Source: Spirochaetaceae bacterium (lineage in GTDB: Bacteria; Spirochaetota; Spirochaetia; SZUA-6; Fen-1364). Taken from it: DNA of 5,355 bases. Numbering within the stretch: position 1 is the first letter of the stretch; each line of letters opens with the position of its first letter. The stretch lies in contig PLNO01000140.1 of assembly GCA_003141795.1 (NCBI GenBank), positions 24,485 to 29,839 of the forward strand, written 5' to 3'. Positions 1 to 5,355 of this stretch are shown here, one piece after another. Both the position numbers and the translations under genes were made by a program. The notes below the pieces were generated by a model. It searched no databases. It saw only the letters and a list, made by a program, of their open reading frames with translations, and had not been told where the DNA came from.

Positions 1-611
1 AGGGCAACATCGGATTGATGAAAGGCGTGCAACGCTTCGATCCCGGCAAGGGAGCGAAGCTTTCGAGCTATGCCTCCTGGTGGATCAAGCAGGCCATCGT
101 GCGCTCGCTCTCCAACAAGAGGAGGATGATCAGGCTCCCCCACCGTCAGGAGGAGAAGCTGCGCAAGATCAACAAGATCTACAACAACCTCTCCCAGGTC
201 CTCATGCGGGAGCCGACGCTCGTGGAGATTGCACAGGAGATCGGCCTCCAGGAGGAGGAGGTCGCCGCGATCATCAATTCATCCAGCTCCGTCGCGTCGC
301 TCGATTCACCGCTGTCCGCGGATTCGGGGAGCCTTCACGACGTCGTGGAGGACACCTCTTTCGACCCCGGAACGCAGCTGACGCGAAAGACGCTCCGGGA
401 GGACACGCTGCGATTCCTCGACGGCCTGCAGGAAAAGGAGAGGCAGATCCTCCTCTACAGGTTCGCTTTCGTGAGCGGAAAACGCTATACACTGAAAAAG
501 ATCGGGGACGAGCTCGGCATCTCCCCGGAAACCGTGCGGCAGATCGAGCTGCGCGCGCTCAAGAAACTCCGCGGCTTCTCCGATGACCTGAAGGAGTATG
601 TCTACAACTGA
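1..611 (+). CDS. Sigma-70 family RNA polymerase sigma factor (5' end missing)
   Basis: This protein directs RNA polymerase to promoters. The first complete codon is at 3, and 202 residues are visible up to the TGA at 609-611. The reading frame is already inside region 2 at the window edge, so the start and regions 1.2-2.1 lie outside. Visible residues 1-46 are regions 2.2-2.4 (GNIGLMKGVQRFD, then YASWWIKQAI and RMIRLP). Residues about 47-120 are region 3, with REPTLVEIAQEIG. Residues about 135-190 are region 4, ending in a helix-turn-helix with IGDELGISPETVRQIE. The whole looks closer to RpoD/RpoS than to RpoH or FliA. Two residues that usually contact promoter DNA differ from RpoD: V33 where E. 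coli sigma-70 has T440, and P175 where it has R584. That favours an alternative (group 2-like) factor over the housekeeping one. The deacetylase gene follows after 16 nt. Family membership is certain; the subgroup is inferred. Confidence 0.95.
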   Translation, partial: GNIGLMKGVQRFDPGKGAKLSSYASWWIKQAIVRSLSNKRRMIRLPHRQEEKLRKINKIYNNLSQVLMREPTLVEIAQEIGLQEEEVAAIINSSSSVASLDSPLSADSGSLHDVVEDTSFDPGTQLTRKTLREDTLRFLDGLQEKERQILLYRFAFVSGKRYTLKKIGDELGISPETVRQIELRALKKLRGFSDDLKEYVYN

Positions 612-627
612 AGCATCGGACTAGCCC

Positions 628-1560
628 ATGCCGCGCCGTGCATCGCCCCGTCACTATCCGCAGGCCCGGCTCATCGCGCTCTTCCTCTTCCTGGCAACCG
701 CGGCAGTGGTTGCGCTCCTCGTAGCCTGCCCGCCGTCACGGGCCCCCGCGGCACCAACCCCCGAAACGCCTCCGACGACCGTCACCCCTCCGGCGGCGAT
801 TCCCCCGGCAAGGACCGCTCCTCCCCCGTCAGGGCGGGCCGCCGAGGCCCCCCCCGAGCATCCCCGGCCTGAGCGGGAGACGATGGTCTCGATGATCATC
901 GACGATGCCGGCTACAATCTGGACGAGTTGCAGGCCTTTCTCGACCTTCCCCAGCCGCTGACGATCGCCGTGTTGCCCAATCTCCCCCACAGCCGTGAGG
1001 CTGCGCGGAGGGTGCTTGCGGCTGGAAAGGACCTGATCCTTCACTGCCCGATCGAGCCGATGGGCGGCGAAGACCCCGGACCGGGAGCGCTCCGAGTCGG
1101 GGAGAGCGTTGCAACCACCGAATCGCTTCTTGCCGCGGCGTTCGCCTCCGTACCGGGGGCGCGGGGGATGAACAACCACATGGGGTCCCGCGGAACGGCC
1201 GACCCCGACCTGATGCGGGCGGTGCTCGGCTATTTAAGGAAGGAAAATCTCTTCTACGTCGATAGCCGCACGACCGCTGACACGGTGGGTCCGCGCATCG
1301 CCCGTGAGCTCGGGGTGCCGTTCACGGAGCGGGACGTCTTCATCGACGACGAACCGGCCGTGGATCCGATCGGGATCGCCTTCGACAAGGGCGTGTCAGA
1401 AGCGAAAACGCGCGGGACCGCGGTGATGATCGGTCATGTACAGAACAGGGCCGTCGTCGATATACTGCGGGCACGCGACAGGGCCCTCACGAGCCTCGGC
1501 TTTCGCTGGGCACGGCTCGACGACGTGATGAGGGAACGGGAAAGGAAGCCTGCACAGTGA
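628..1560 (+). CDS. Divergent polysaccharide deacetylase (DUF610/YibQ family), predicted exported lipoprotein
   Basis: This 310-residue protein probably acts outside the cytoplasmic membrane on cell-wall or other glycans; the substrate is not known. Residues 1-14 are basic, 15-33 are hydrophobic, and C34 sits in an LVAC lipobox, so lipid anchoring is plausible; an uncleaved membrane anchor is the alternative. Residues 35-84 form a Pro/Ala/Thr-rich linker. The catalytic-type domain runs from about 86 to 303. It has IIDDAG (90-95), HCPIEPMG (139-146), NNHMGS (182-187, a likely metal-binding His), DSRTT (212-216), RDVFIDD (235-241) and IGH (268-270), all typical of the divergent polysaccharide deacetylase family (PF04748). 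The ATG at 628 is the first possible start, because an in-frame TAG lies at 622-624. Its ribosome-binding site is weak (CGGA). The stop overlaps the tsaD start by 4 nt, so translation is likely coupled. Confidence 0.88.
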   Translation: MPRRASPRHYPQARLIALFLFLATAAVVALLVACPPSRAPAAPTPETPPTTVTPPAAIPPARTAPPPSGRAAEAPPEHPRPERETMVSMIIDDAGYNLDELQAFLDLPQPLTIAVLPNLPHSREAARRVLAAGKDLILHCPIEPMGGEDPGPGALRVGESVATTESLLAAAFASVPGARGMNNHMGSRGTADPDLMRAVLGYLRKENLFYVDSRTTADTVGPRIARELGVPFTERDVFIDDEPAVDPIGIAFDKGVSEAKTRGTAVMIGHVQNRAVVDILRARDRALTSLGFRWARLDDVMRERERKPAQ

Positions 1561-2570
1561 GGATTCTCGGCATCGAAAGCTCCTGCGACGAGTGCTCCGC
1601 CTCCGTGGTGGAGGACGGGCGGCGCATCCTGAGCAACGTCATACTCACGCAGATCGATTTCCATCGGCCCTACTACGGCGTGGTGCCCGAGATCGCATCG
1701 CGCAAGCACGTCGAGTGGATCCTCCCCGTCGTCCAGGAGGGCCTTGCCCGCGCGGAAACGGCCGCGGAAGACGTCGATGCCATCGCGGTGACCTACCGTC
1801 CGGGCCTCATAGGGTCGCTGCTCGTCGGGCTGTCCTTCGCCAAAGGCCTCGCCTGGGCCCTGGGCAAGCCGCTCATCGGCGTGGACCACATCCTCGGGCA
1901 CATCTATGCGCCCCATCTGGAAAACGACATCGACTACCCGTACCTCGGCGTGCTCGTATCGGGCGGGCACACGATCATCGCGCGTGTGGAACGATGGGAC
2001 AGGATCGAGGTGCTCGGCACGACCATCGACGATGCGTGCGGGGAAGCCTTCGACAAGGTGGCGAAGCATTACCAGATCGGTTTTCCCGGCGGGGTTGCCA
2101 TCGACGCGCTCTCCCGTTCGGGCGATCCCCTCGCGTTCCGCTTTCCCAAGCCGTCCCTGCACAAGGGCGAAGCGTTCTATGACGTGTCCTACTCGGGATT
2201 GAAGACAGCCGTCATCCACCAGAGCGAGCAGTTCTGGAACGGAAAATCGGAGAAGAGCCTCGCAAACATCGCCGCCTCCTTTCAGAAAACGGCGATCGAC
2301 ATCCTCGTCGACAGGGCGCTGGCCGCCGCGGAGGATACCGGGCTCCGCCGTGTCGTTGCCGCGGGGGGGGTTGCCGCGAACAGCTACCTGCGACAGCGGA
2401 TGGCGGCGGAGAAGGGGCTCGAGGTGTTCTTTCCATCCCTGAAGCTCTGCACTGACAACGCAGCCATGGTGGCGGGCGTCGGTTATCACGCTTTCCTGGA
2501 CGGCAAAGTCTCCGATTTTTCTCTGAACGCCGAAGCGCGAGTGCCAATGTTCAAACGGACCTACCCATAA
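1557..2570 (+). CDS. tsaD: tRNA N6-threonylcarbamoyladenosine transferase TsaD
   Basis: TsaD transfers the threonylcarbamoyl group from threonylcarbamoyl-AMP to A37 of ANN-decoding tRNAs, working in the cytoplasm with TsaB and TsaE. The product has 337 residues, the usual family length, and is complete. Visible motifs are the ASKHA-fold start ILGIESSCDE (3-12), the metal-binding HILGH (111-115), the VSGGHT loop (134-139), GEAFDKVAK (162-170), the nucleotide-binding AGGVAAN (269-275) and CTDNAAM (298-304), whose Asp completes the metal site. The GTG start at 1557 is chosen because the family begins M-x-I-L-G-I-E directly there and because it forms a GTGA overlap with the preceding stop. An AAGGA at 1542-1546 lies 10 nt upstream. 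The variants DEC for DET and RPGL for GPGL resemble spirochaete homologues as I remember them. A run of eight G at 2363-2370 falls inside the GGV codons. Confidence 0.97.
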   Translation: MRILGIESSCDECSASVVEDGRRILSNVILTQIDFHRPYYGVVPEIASRKHVEWILPVVQEGLARAETAAEDVDAIAVTYRPGLIGSLLVGLSFAKGLAWALGKPLIGVDHILGHIYAPHLENDIDYPYLGVLVSGGHTIIARVERWDRIEVLGTTIDDACGEAFDKVAKHYQIGFPGGVAIDALSRSGDPLAFRFPKPSLHKGEAFYDVSYSGLKTAVIHQSEQFWNGKSEKSLANIAASFQKTAIDILVDRALAAAEDTGLRRVVAAGGVAANSYLRQRMAAEKGLEVFFPSLKLCTDNAAMVAGVGYHAFLDGKVSDFSLNAEARVPMFKRTYP

Positions 2571-2597
2571 CCTCCTCCGTTACGCCGATTTTTCAAT

Positions 2598-2626
2598 TTG
2601 ACAAGGCATACACTGGATATTAGACT
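2598..2626 (+). promoter_or_regulatory. Predicted sigma-70-type promoter for the flavodoxin-like gene and apt
   Basis: A perfect -35 hexamer TTGACA (2598-2603) is followed after 17 nt by TAGACT (2621-2626), a 4/6 match to TATAAT. It lies in the longest intergenic gap of the window (2571-2644, 74 nt), whose local sequence is AT-richer than its surroundings. Transcription would start near 2632-2635, almost at the Shine-Dalgarno, giving an 11-14 nt leader. The position and the -35 are convincing; the exact -10 is less certain. I see no clear terminator for tsaD in the same gap, so read-through is possible. Confidence 0.6.
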
Positions 2627-2633
2627 TCTGGTC

Positions 2634-2638
2634 AGGAG
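2634..2638 (+). promoter_or_regulatory. Ribosome-binding site of the flavodoxin-like gene
   Basis: AGGAG stands 6 nt before the ATG at 2645. This is the clearest Shine-Dalgarno on the + strand and it fixes the start of the otherwise unrecognised gene. Confidence 0.75.
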
Positions 2639-2644
2639 AAGTGA

Positions 2645-3088
2645 ATGTACAGCGTGCTCATTCTCTGGGCTCCCGATACCTTCGAGAATAGAAGGATCGT
2701 GGACGCGGTGACGCGGGCGTTCGAAGCAGCCAAGCTCGCGCCGCTCGTCAAAAAGGCGGGGGAAGCCACGATTGTCGACGTCAATCGCGCCGATATCGTC
2801 GTCTTTGGAGTCCAAAAAGTAGGAACGATCGACGTACCGCCCGACTATGCTGAGCTCCTGAGGATTTTCAAGGGCATTACGCTCGCCGGGAGGACCGGTG
2901 GCTTCTTTTCCATGGGATCGGAGAAATCGACCACCCGGTTCCGCAAGGTGCTGAAGGATACCGAGATCGCTCAGTCGGATGACGACCCGCTCTTCAGCGA
3001 CCAGAAGGAAGGGACTTCCACGGAGATCGCCGACTGGGTGCGACGGCTGATGGCCAGGCACCAGGAGCTGAAGTATGTCGGAGCCTGA
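2645..3088 (+). CDS. Small flavodoxin-like fold protein of unknown function
   Basis: I do not recognise this 147-residue protein by name. It has no signal peptide, no membrane segment and no cysteine, so it is probably cytosolic. The layout suggests an alternating beta/alpha flavodoxin-like fold: strand SVLILWA (3-9), a loop and helix starting DTFENRRIVDAV (11-22), strand ADIVVFGV (49-56), helix AELLRIF (69-75), strand ITLAGRTGGFFSMG (78-91) and a C-terminal helix (about 125-142). The first loop, WAPDTFENRR, sits where flavodoxins carry the T-x-T-G-N-T phosphate loop but lacks that motif, so FMN binding is doubtful. A strong AGGAG and a promoter precede it. Its last 14 nt overlap the apt start, so the two genes are probably translationally coupled, although a role in purine salvage is only a guess from position. 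The gene call is firm; the fold is moderately supported. Confidence 0.8.
   Translation: MYSVLILWAPDTFENRRIVDAVTRAFEAAKLAPLVKKAGEATIVDVNRADIVVFGVQKVGTIDVPPDYAELLRIFKGITLAGRTGGFFSMGSEKSTTRFRKVLKDTEIAQSDDDPLFSDQKEGTSTEIADWVRRLMARHQELKYVGA
3063..3067 (+). promoter_or_regulatory. Ribosome-binding site of apt inside the preceding gene
   Basis: AGGAG lies 7 nt before the ATG at 3075, within the last codons of the flavodoxin-like gene. It supports the 14-nt overlapping start of apt and lets ribosomes that finish the first gene reinitiate. Confidence 0.7.
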
Positions 3089-3629
3089 TCCTCGAGAAGC
3101 GCAGATCGAAAAAGCCATCCGCAAAGTCCCCGATTTCCCCAAACCGGGCGTGCTTTTCTACGACATCACGGGAGTGCTGGTGAACCCCGACGCTTTTTCC
3201 GCCTGCCTCGACATGATGGATGAAACGTATGCAGCGGAGCGTCTCGACGGGGTCGCCGCCATCGAATCGCGCGGCTTTCTCTTTGCCGCTCCTTTCGCCG
3301 TGCGCCGCCACCTCCCGCTCATCCTCCTCCGTAAAAAGGGGAAGCTGCCGGGGGAGACCTACAGGATCAGCTTCACCCTGGAGTACGGAGAGGACGTGCT
3401 GGAAGTGCACCGCAGCGACATCAAGTCGGGGCAGAGGATCCTCCTCATCGACGATCTGATCGCTACAGGGGGTACTCTGAACGCCGCAGCGCAGCTCCTT
3501 GCCCTGGGCGGGGCGAAGGTCACCGGCGTTTTCGGCGTGGTGGGATTGCCCTTCCTCCACTACGGAAAAGTCCTGTCGAGCTTCCCCGTGAAGACGCTCA
3601 TCCAGTACAATGGGGAGTGCGTGGAATAG
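3075..3629 (+). CDS. apt: Adenine phosphoribosyltransferase
   Basis: This cytosolic salvage enzyme converts adenine and PRPP to AMP and pyrophosphate. It has 184 residues, close to the usual 170-185. DFPKPGVLFYDITGVL (20-35) is the N-terminal adenine-pocket signature, ESRGF (64-68) follows, and RKKGKLPGE (87-94 region) is the mobile catalytic loop. LLIDDLIATGGT (123-134) is the PRPP-binding signature with its acidic pair D126-D127. The PRPP loop with the adjacent ESRGF and RKKGKLPGE marks it as Apt rather than hypoxanthine or orotate phosphoribosyltransferase. The ATG at 3075 overlaps the upstream gene by 14 nt and has its own AGGAG. No terminator with a T-run follows, and the stop lies 11 nt from the convergent hypE stop. 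Confidence 0.95.
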   Translation: MSEPDPREAQIEKAIRKVPDFPKPGVLFYDITGVLVNPDAFSACLDMMDETYAAERLDGVAAIESRGFLFAAPFAVRRHLPLILLRKKGKLPGETYRISFTLEYGEDVLEVHRSDIKSGQRILLIDDLIATGGTLNAAAQLLALGGAKVTGVFGVVGLPFLHYGKVLSSFPVKTLIQYNGECVE

Positions 3630-3642
3630 AGGCACCCGCCTC
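3629..3642. repeat. Short inverted repeat between the convergent stops
   Basis: GAGGC (3629-3633) and GCCTC (3638-3642) form a 5-bp stem with a 4-nt loop, exactly filling the gap between the apt and hypE stop codons. It may contribute to bidirectional transcription termination, but neither strand has a T-run after it, so the function is uncertain and a chance occurrence is possible. Confidence 0.35.
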
Positions 3643-4696
3643 AGCAGATCCTCGGCATGAGGATCCCCCGAGGGAAGTCGACCAGCCGCGTGCCGCCGAC
3701 GCGCGTGGTCATGACCACGGCGCCCGGTCGGGACTTCGAAACATGCCCGACGCATCGTGCGGCGGTTCCGAGCGGGTGGACGTGTAAAGCCTCCAGTGCC
3801 GATACCTCGCGCTCTTTCGACACCACCGCGACGAATACCCCCTCGTTCGCTATTTCGAGCACGTTGAGCCCGAGGAGGTCGGCGACCGTGCGCACCTCCT
3901 CCGTGACAGGGAACGCCTCTTCCTCCACCTCGATGCCCCACGACTGGCCGTGCGCGATCTCGTTCAACACCGAGGAAACCCCGCCCCGAGTGGCATCGCG
4001 CATGAAGCGCAGGCCCTCAGCCAGAGGGAACAGCAGGCTCACCGCGGGATAGAGACATGCCATGTCGGAGCGCAGTGAATCGGCAACCGGCAACGATTCC
4101 CGCGCGGCAAGCACGGTCAGCCCGTGCGCGCCGATGGGAGCGGATACGATGACGCTGTCACCCTCACGGATCCTGTTCGGGGAGAGCTCATGGGGAAAAG
4201 CCCGAAGCCCGATGCCCGCCGTCGTCATGAAGAGCCCGCCGCCCTTGCCGCGGGGAACGACTTTCGTGTCGCCGGTGACTATCCGAACGCCCGCCCGATC
4301 GGCAGCCCGGGCGACCGATTCGGTCACCTTTCGCAGGTCTTCGATCGGCAGGCCCTCTTCGATGACGTAGGCCAGCGACAGCGCCAACGGTTGGGCGCCC
4401 ATCATCGCCAGGTCGTTGACCGTGCCGTTCACCGCCAGCTCGCCGATGTCGCCGCCCGGGAATTCGAGCGGGCTCACCACGAACGTGTCGGTCGAGATGA
4501 CGATCTCGGTGCCCGCGACGCTCACGACCGAGCCATCGCCGAGTTGTGCGAGCGCGTCATTCGAAAGATGACTGAGGAACCGCTCGCTCAGGAGCGTCGC
4601 GCTCATCCTTCCGCCCGAGCCGTGACCGAGCTGCACGCGATCGACCACGCTGATCGGCATCGCGCAGACGAGTCGGGCGATTTCGATGGCCGTCAT
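3641..4696 (-). CDS. hypE: Hydrogenase maturation protein HypE (carbamoyl dehydratase)
   Basis: HypE receives a carbamoyl group from HypF on its C-terminal cysteine, dehydrates it with ATP to thiocyanate, and hands the cyanide to the HypC-HypD complex for the [NiFe] hydrogenase centre. The product has 351 residues. Visible motifs are GHGSGG (24-29), STDTFVVSP (68-76), [12 protein letters not shown] (90-101), [14 protein letters not shown] (141-154), MRDATRGGV (232-240), NEIA (245-248) and the carboxy-terminal PRIC (348-351), whose Cys is the carrier. The start at 4696 makes an ATGA overlap with hypD and has GGGGTGA just upstream. The inner ATG at 4660 (residue 13) would give a family-like N-terminus but lacks a ribosome-binding site. 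One deviation is IGAHG (188-192), where I recall IGDHG in homologues. The frame stays open upstream of 4696 only as a GC-rich shadow over hypD. Confidence 0.96.
   Translation of the reverse strand: MTAIEIARLVCAMPISVVDRVQLGHGSGGRMSATLLSERFLSHLSNDALAQLGDGSVVSVAGTEIVISTDTFVVSPLEFPGGDIGELAVNGTVNDLAMMGAQPLALSLAYVIEEGLPIEDLRKVTESVARAADRAGVRIVTGDTKVVPRGKGGGLFMTTAGIGLRAFPHELSPNRIREGDSVIVSAPIGAHGLTVLAARESLPVADSLRSDMACLYPAVSLLFPLAEGLRFMRDATRGGVSSVLNEIAHGQSWGIEVEEEAFPVTEEVRTVADLLGLNVLEIANEGVFVAVVSKEREVSALEALHVHPLGTAARCVGHVSKSRPGAVVMTTRVGGTRLVDFPRGILMPRIC
3647..3665. repeat. Inverted repeat in the last codons of hypE
   Basis: GATCCTC (3647-3653) and GAGGATC (3659-3665) make a perfect 7-bp stem with a 5-nt loop, over the codons for the C-terminal PRI of HypE and the few residues before it. 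Downstream of apt it could act as a 3'-end hairpin that stabilises or terminates the message. No T-run follows on the + strand. The same arms can compete with the smaller repeat at 3629-3642. Confidence 0.45.
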
Positions 4697-5355
4697 GCCG
4701 TCACCCCGGCGGGCGCGGCACCGCGATGCTTGCCGATGTGATAGTAGGCGGCGCACGCGCCCTCGGACGAGACCATCAGCGCGCCGAGCGGATGTTCGGG
4801 CGTGCAGCGCGTGCCGAACGCCGCGCACAGCGGCGGCTTGAGCCGGCCCGTGAGCACGTCGCCCGCGCGGCACTCGACGGGTTCGTTCACCGTGATGCCG
4901 CCGAGCCCGAACTTGCGCTCCGCATCGTACGCCGCGAACTCCTCGCGAAGGCGCAGGCCGCTCATGGGGATCTCGCCGATGCCGCGCCACTTCCGGTCGG
5001 CGAGCTCGAACACGTCCTCGATCCGCGCGCGGGCCGGCGGCGTTCCCTCGCGCCGCACCGAGCGAACGTACTGGTTCTCCACCGCATGGCGGCCGTCCTC
5101 GAGCTGCTGCACCGCCATGAGAATGCCTTCGAGGATATCCAGGGGCTCGAAACCCGTGACGACGATCGGAATCTTGTATTGCTCGGCGAGGGGTTCGTAT
5201 TCGCTCCACCCCATCACCGCGCACACGGAACCCGCGGCGAGAAATCCCTGCACGCGATTCCCGGGCGACTGCATGATGGCGCTGATCGCCGGCGGCACCG
5301 TCACGTGCGACACGAGCACGCTGAAGTTGGTGACCCCCAGCTCGCGCGCGCGCCA
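4693..5355 (-). CDS. hypD: Hydrogenase maturation protein HypD, C-terminal part
   Basis: HypD is the [4Fe-4S] scaffold which, with HypC, assembles the Fe(CN)2CO unit of [NiFe] hydrogenases and accepts cyanide from HypE. The last 220 residues are visible; the frame is open at the window edge and about 150 residues should lie beyond it, so the GTG at 5319 is not a real start. Signatures in order are [14 protein letters not shown] (10-22), [13 protein letters not shown] (37-49), [14 protein letters not shown] (65-78), [13 protein letters not shown] (92-104), a [12 protein letters not shown] stretch (123-134) and the C-terminal cysteine set C162, C177, C184 and C201, which should hold the iron-sulfur cluster. 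Residue 43 is Ser where homologues I remember have His in GHV. The stop overlaps the hypE start as ATGA. This stretch is more GC-rich than the left part of the window. Confidence 0.97.
   Translation of the reverse strand, partial: WRARELGVTNFSVLVSHVTVPPAISAIMQSPGNRVQGFLAAGSVCAVMGWSEYEPLAEQYKIPIVVTGFEPLDILEGILMAVQQLEDGRHAVENQYVRSVRREGTPPARARIEDVFELADRKWRGIGEIPMSGLRLREEFAAYDAERKFGLGGITVNEPVECRAGDVLTGRLKPPLCAAFGTRCTPEHPLGALMVSSEGACAAYYHIGKHRGAAPAGVTA
4701..4707 (-). promoter_or_regulatory. Ribosome-binding site of hypE inside hypD
   Basis: On the minus strand GGGGTGA lies 4 nt before the ATG at 4696, a 6/7 match to the GAGGTGA part of the extended Shine-Dalgarno. It favours 4696 over the inner ATG at 4660 as the start and fits translational coupling with hypD. 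Confidence 0.5.

Noticed and set aside
250..261. AGGAGGAGGAGG inside the sigma factor gene, resembling a strong ribosome-binding site
   Set aside because: No start codon follows at useful spacing; it simply encodes the LQEEEV acidic stretch.
1434..2489. Long 351-codon open frame on the minus strand opposite tsaD
   Set aside because: It lies antisense to a clear, full-length tsaD, has no recognisable domain and is what GC-rich codon bias produces on the opposite strand.
2571..2597. Possible terminator after tsaD
   Set aside because: I find no stem-loop with a T-run between the tsaD stop and the -35 box.
2561..3142. 193-codon minus-strand frame opposite the flavodoxin-like gene
   Set aside because: The + strand gene has a promoter, a strong ribosome-binding site and coupled overlap with apt; the minus frame has none and no domain.
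2994..3941. 315-codon minus-strand frame across apt and the hypE tail
   Set aside because: It is antisense to apt and out of frame in hypE, with low-complexity composition; a shadow.
4124..4741. 205-codon + strand frame opposite hypE
   Set aside because: Antisense to well-conserved HypE motifs with no recognisable features of its own.
4697..5224. Upstream extension of the hypE frame, as if HypE had a 176-residue extra N-terminal domain
   Set aside because: The extension is Arg/Ala/Pro/Gly-rich, overlaps hypD in another frame, resembles no domain, and the ATGA overlap with a ribosome-binding site marks the true start at 4696.

Overview
The window reads as ordinary chromosome of a GC-rich, probably anaerobic bacterium, possibly a spirochaete. 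Three things suggest a spirochaete: TsaD carries SCDECSASVV and RPGLIGSLLVG variants that I recall from treponeme-like homologues, the adenine phosphoribosyltransferase has a GVLFYDITGVL-type N-terminus, and several proteins lack the usual proteobacterial motif variants. This assignment is from memory and tentative. The HypD/HypE pair implies a [NiFe] hydrogenase somewhere in the genome. Coding density is very high, and no gap between genes exceeds about 75 bases.

Left block, + strand (1-2570): the C-terminal two thirds of a sigma-70-family sigma factor, cut by the window edge, then a predicted exported or lipid-anchored divergent polysaccharide deacetylase, then the tRNA-modification gene tsaD. 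The gaps are 16 nt and then a 4-nt GTGA overlap, so the three look like one transcription unit.

Middle block, + strand (2571-3629): a 74-nt gap holds a consensus -35 and a fair -10. It is followed by a small flavodoxin-like protein of unknown function, which overlaps adenine phosphoribosyltransferase (apt) by 14 nt. These two are probably co-transcribed and translationally coupled.

Right block, - strand (3641-5355): hypE, complete and ending in the PRIC tail, sits downstream of the C-terminal part of hypD with an ATGA stop/start overlap. Together they make and insert the cyanide ligands of the hydrogenase Fe(CN)2CO centre. hypD continues beyond the window, and hypC, hypF, hypA or hypB or structural hydrogenase genes could lie there. 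The hyp block converges on apt with only 11 nt between stop codons, where two small inverted repeats lie.

I found no RNA gene, mobile element, CRISPR array or clearly novel multi-gene system. The points most worth a second look are the substituted promoter-contact residues in the sigma factor, the uncharacterised flavodoxin-like gene coupled to apt, the lipobox on the deacetylase, single-residue deviations in HypD and HypE, and a rise in GC content toward hypD.
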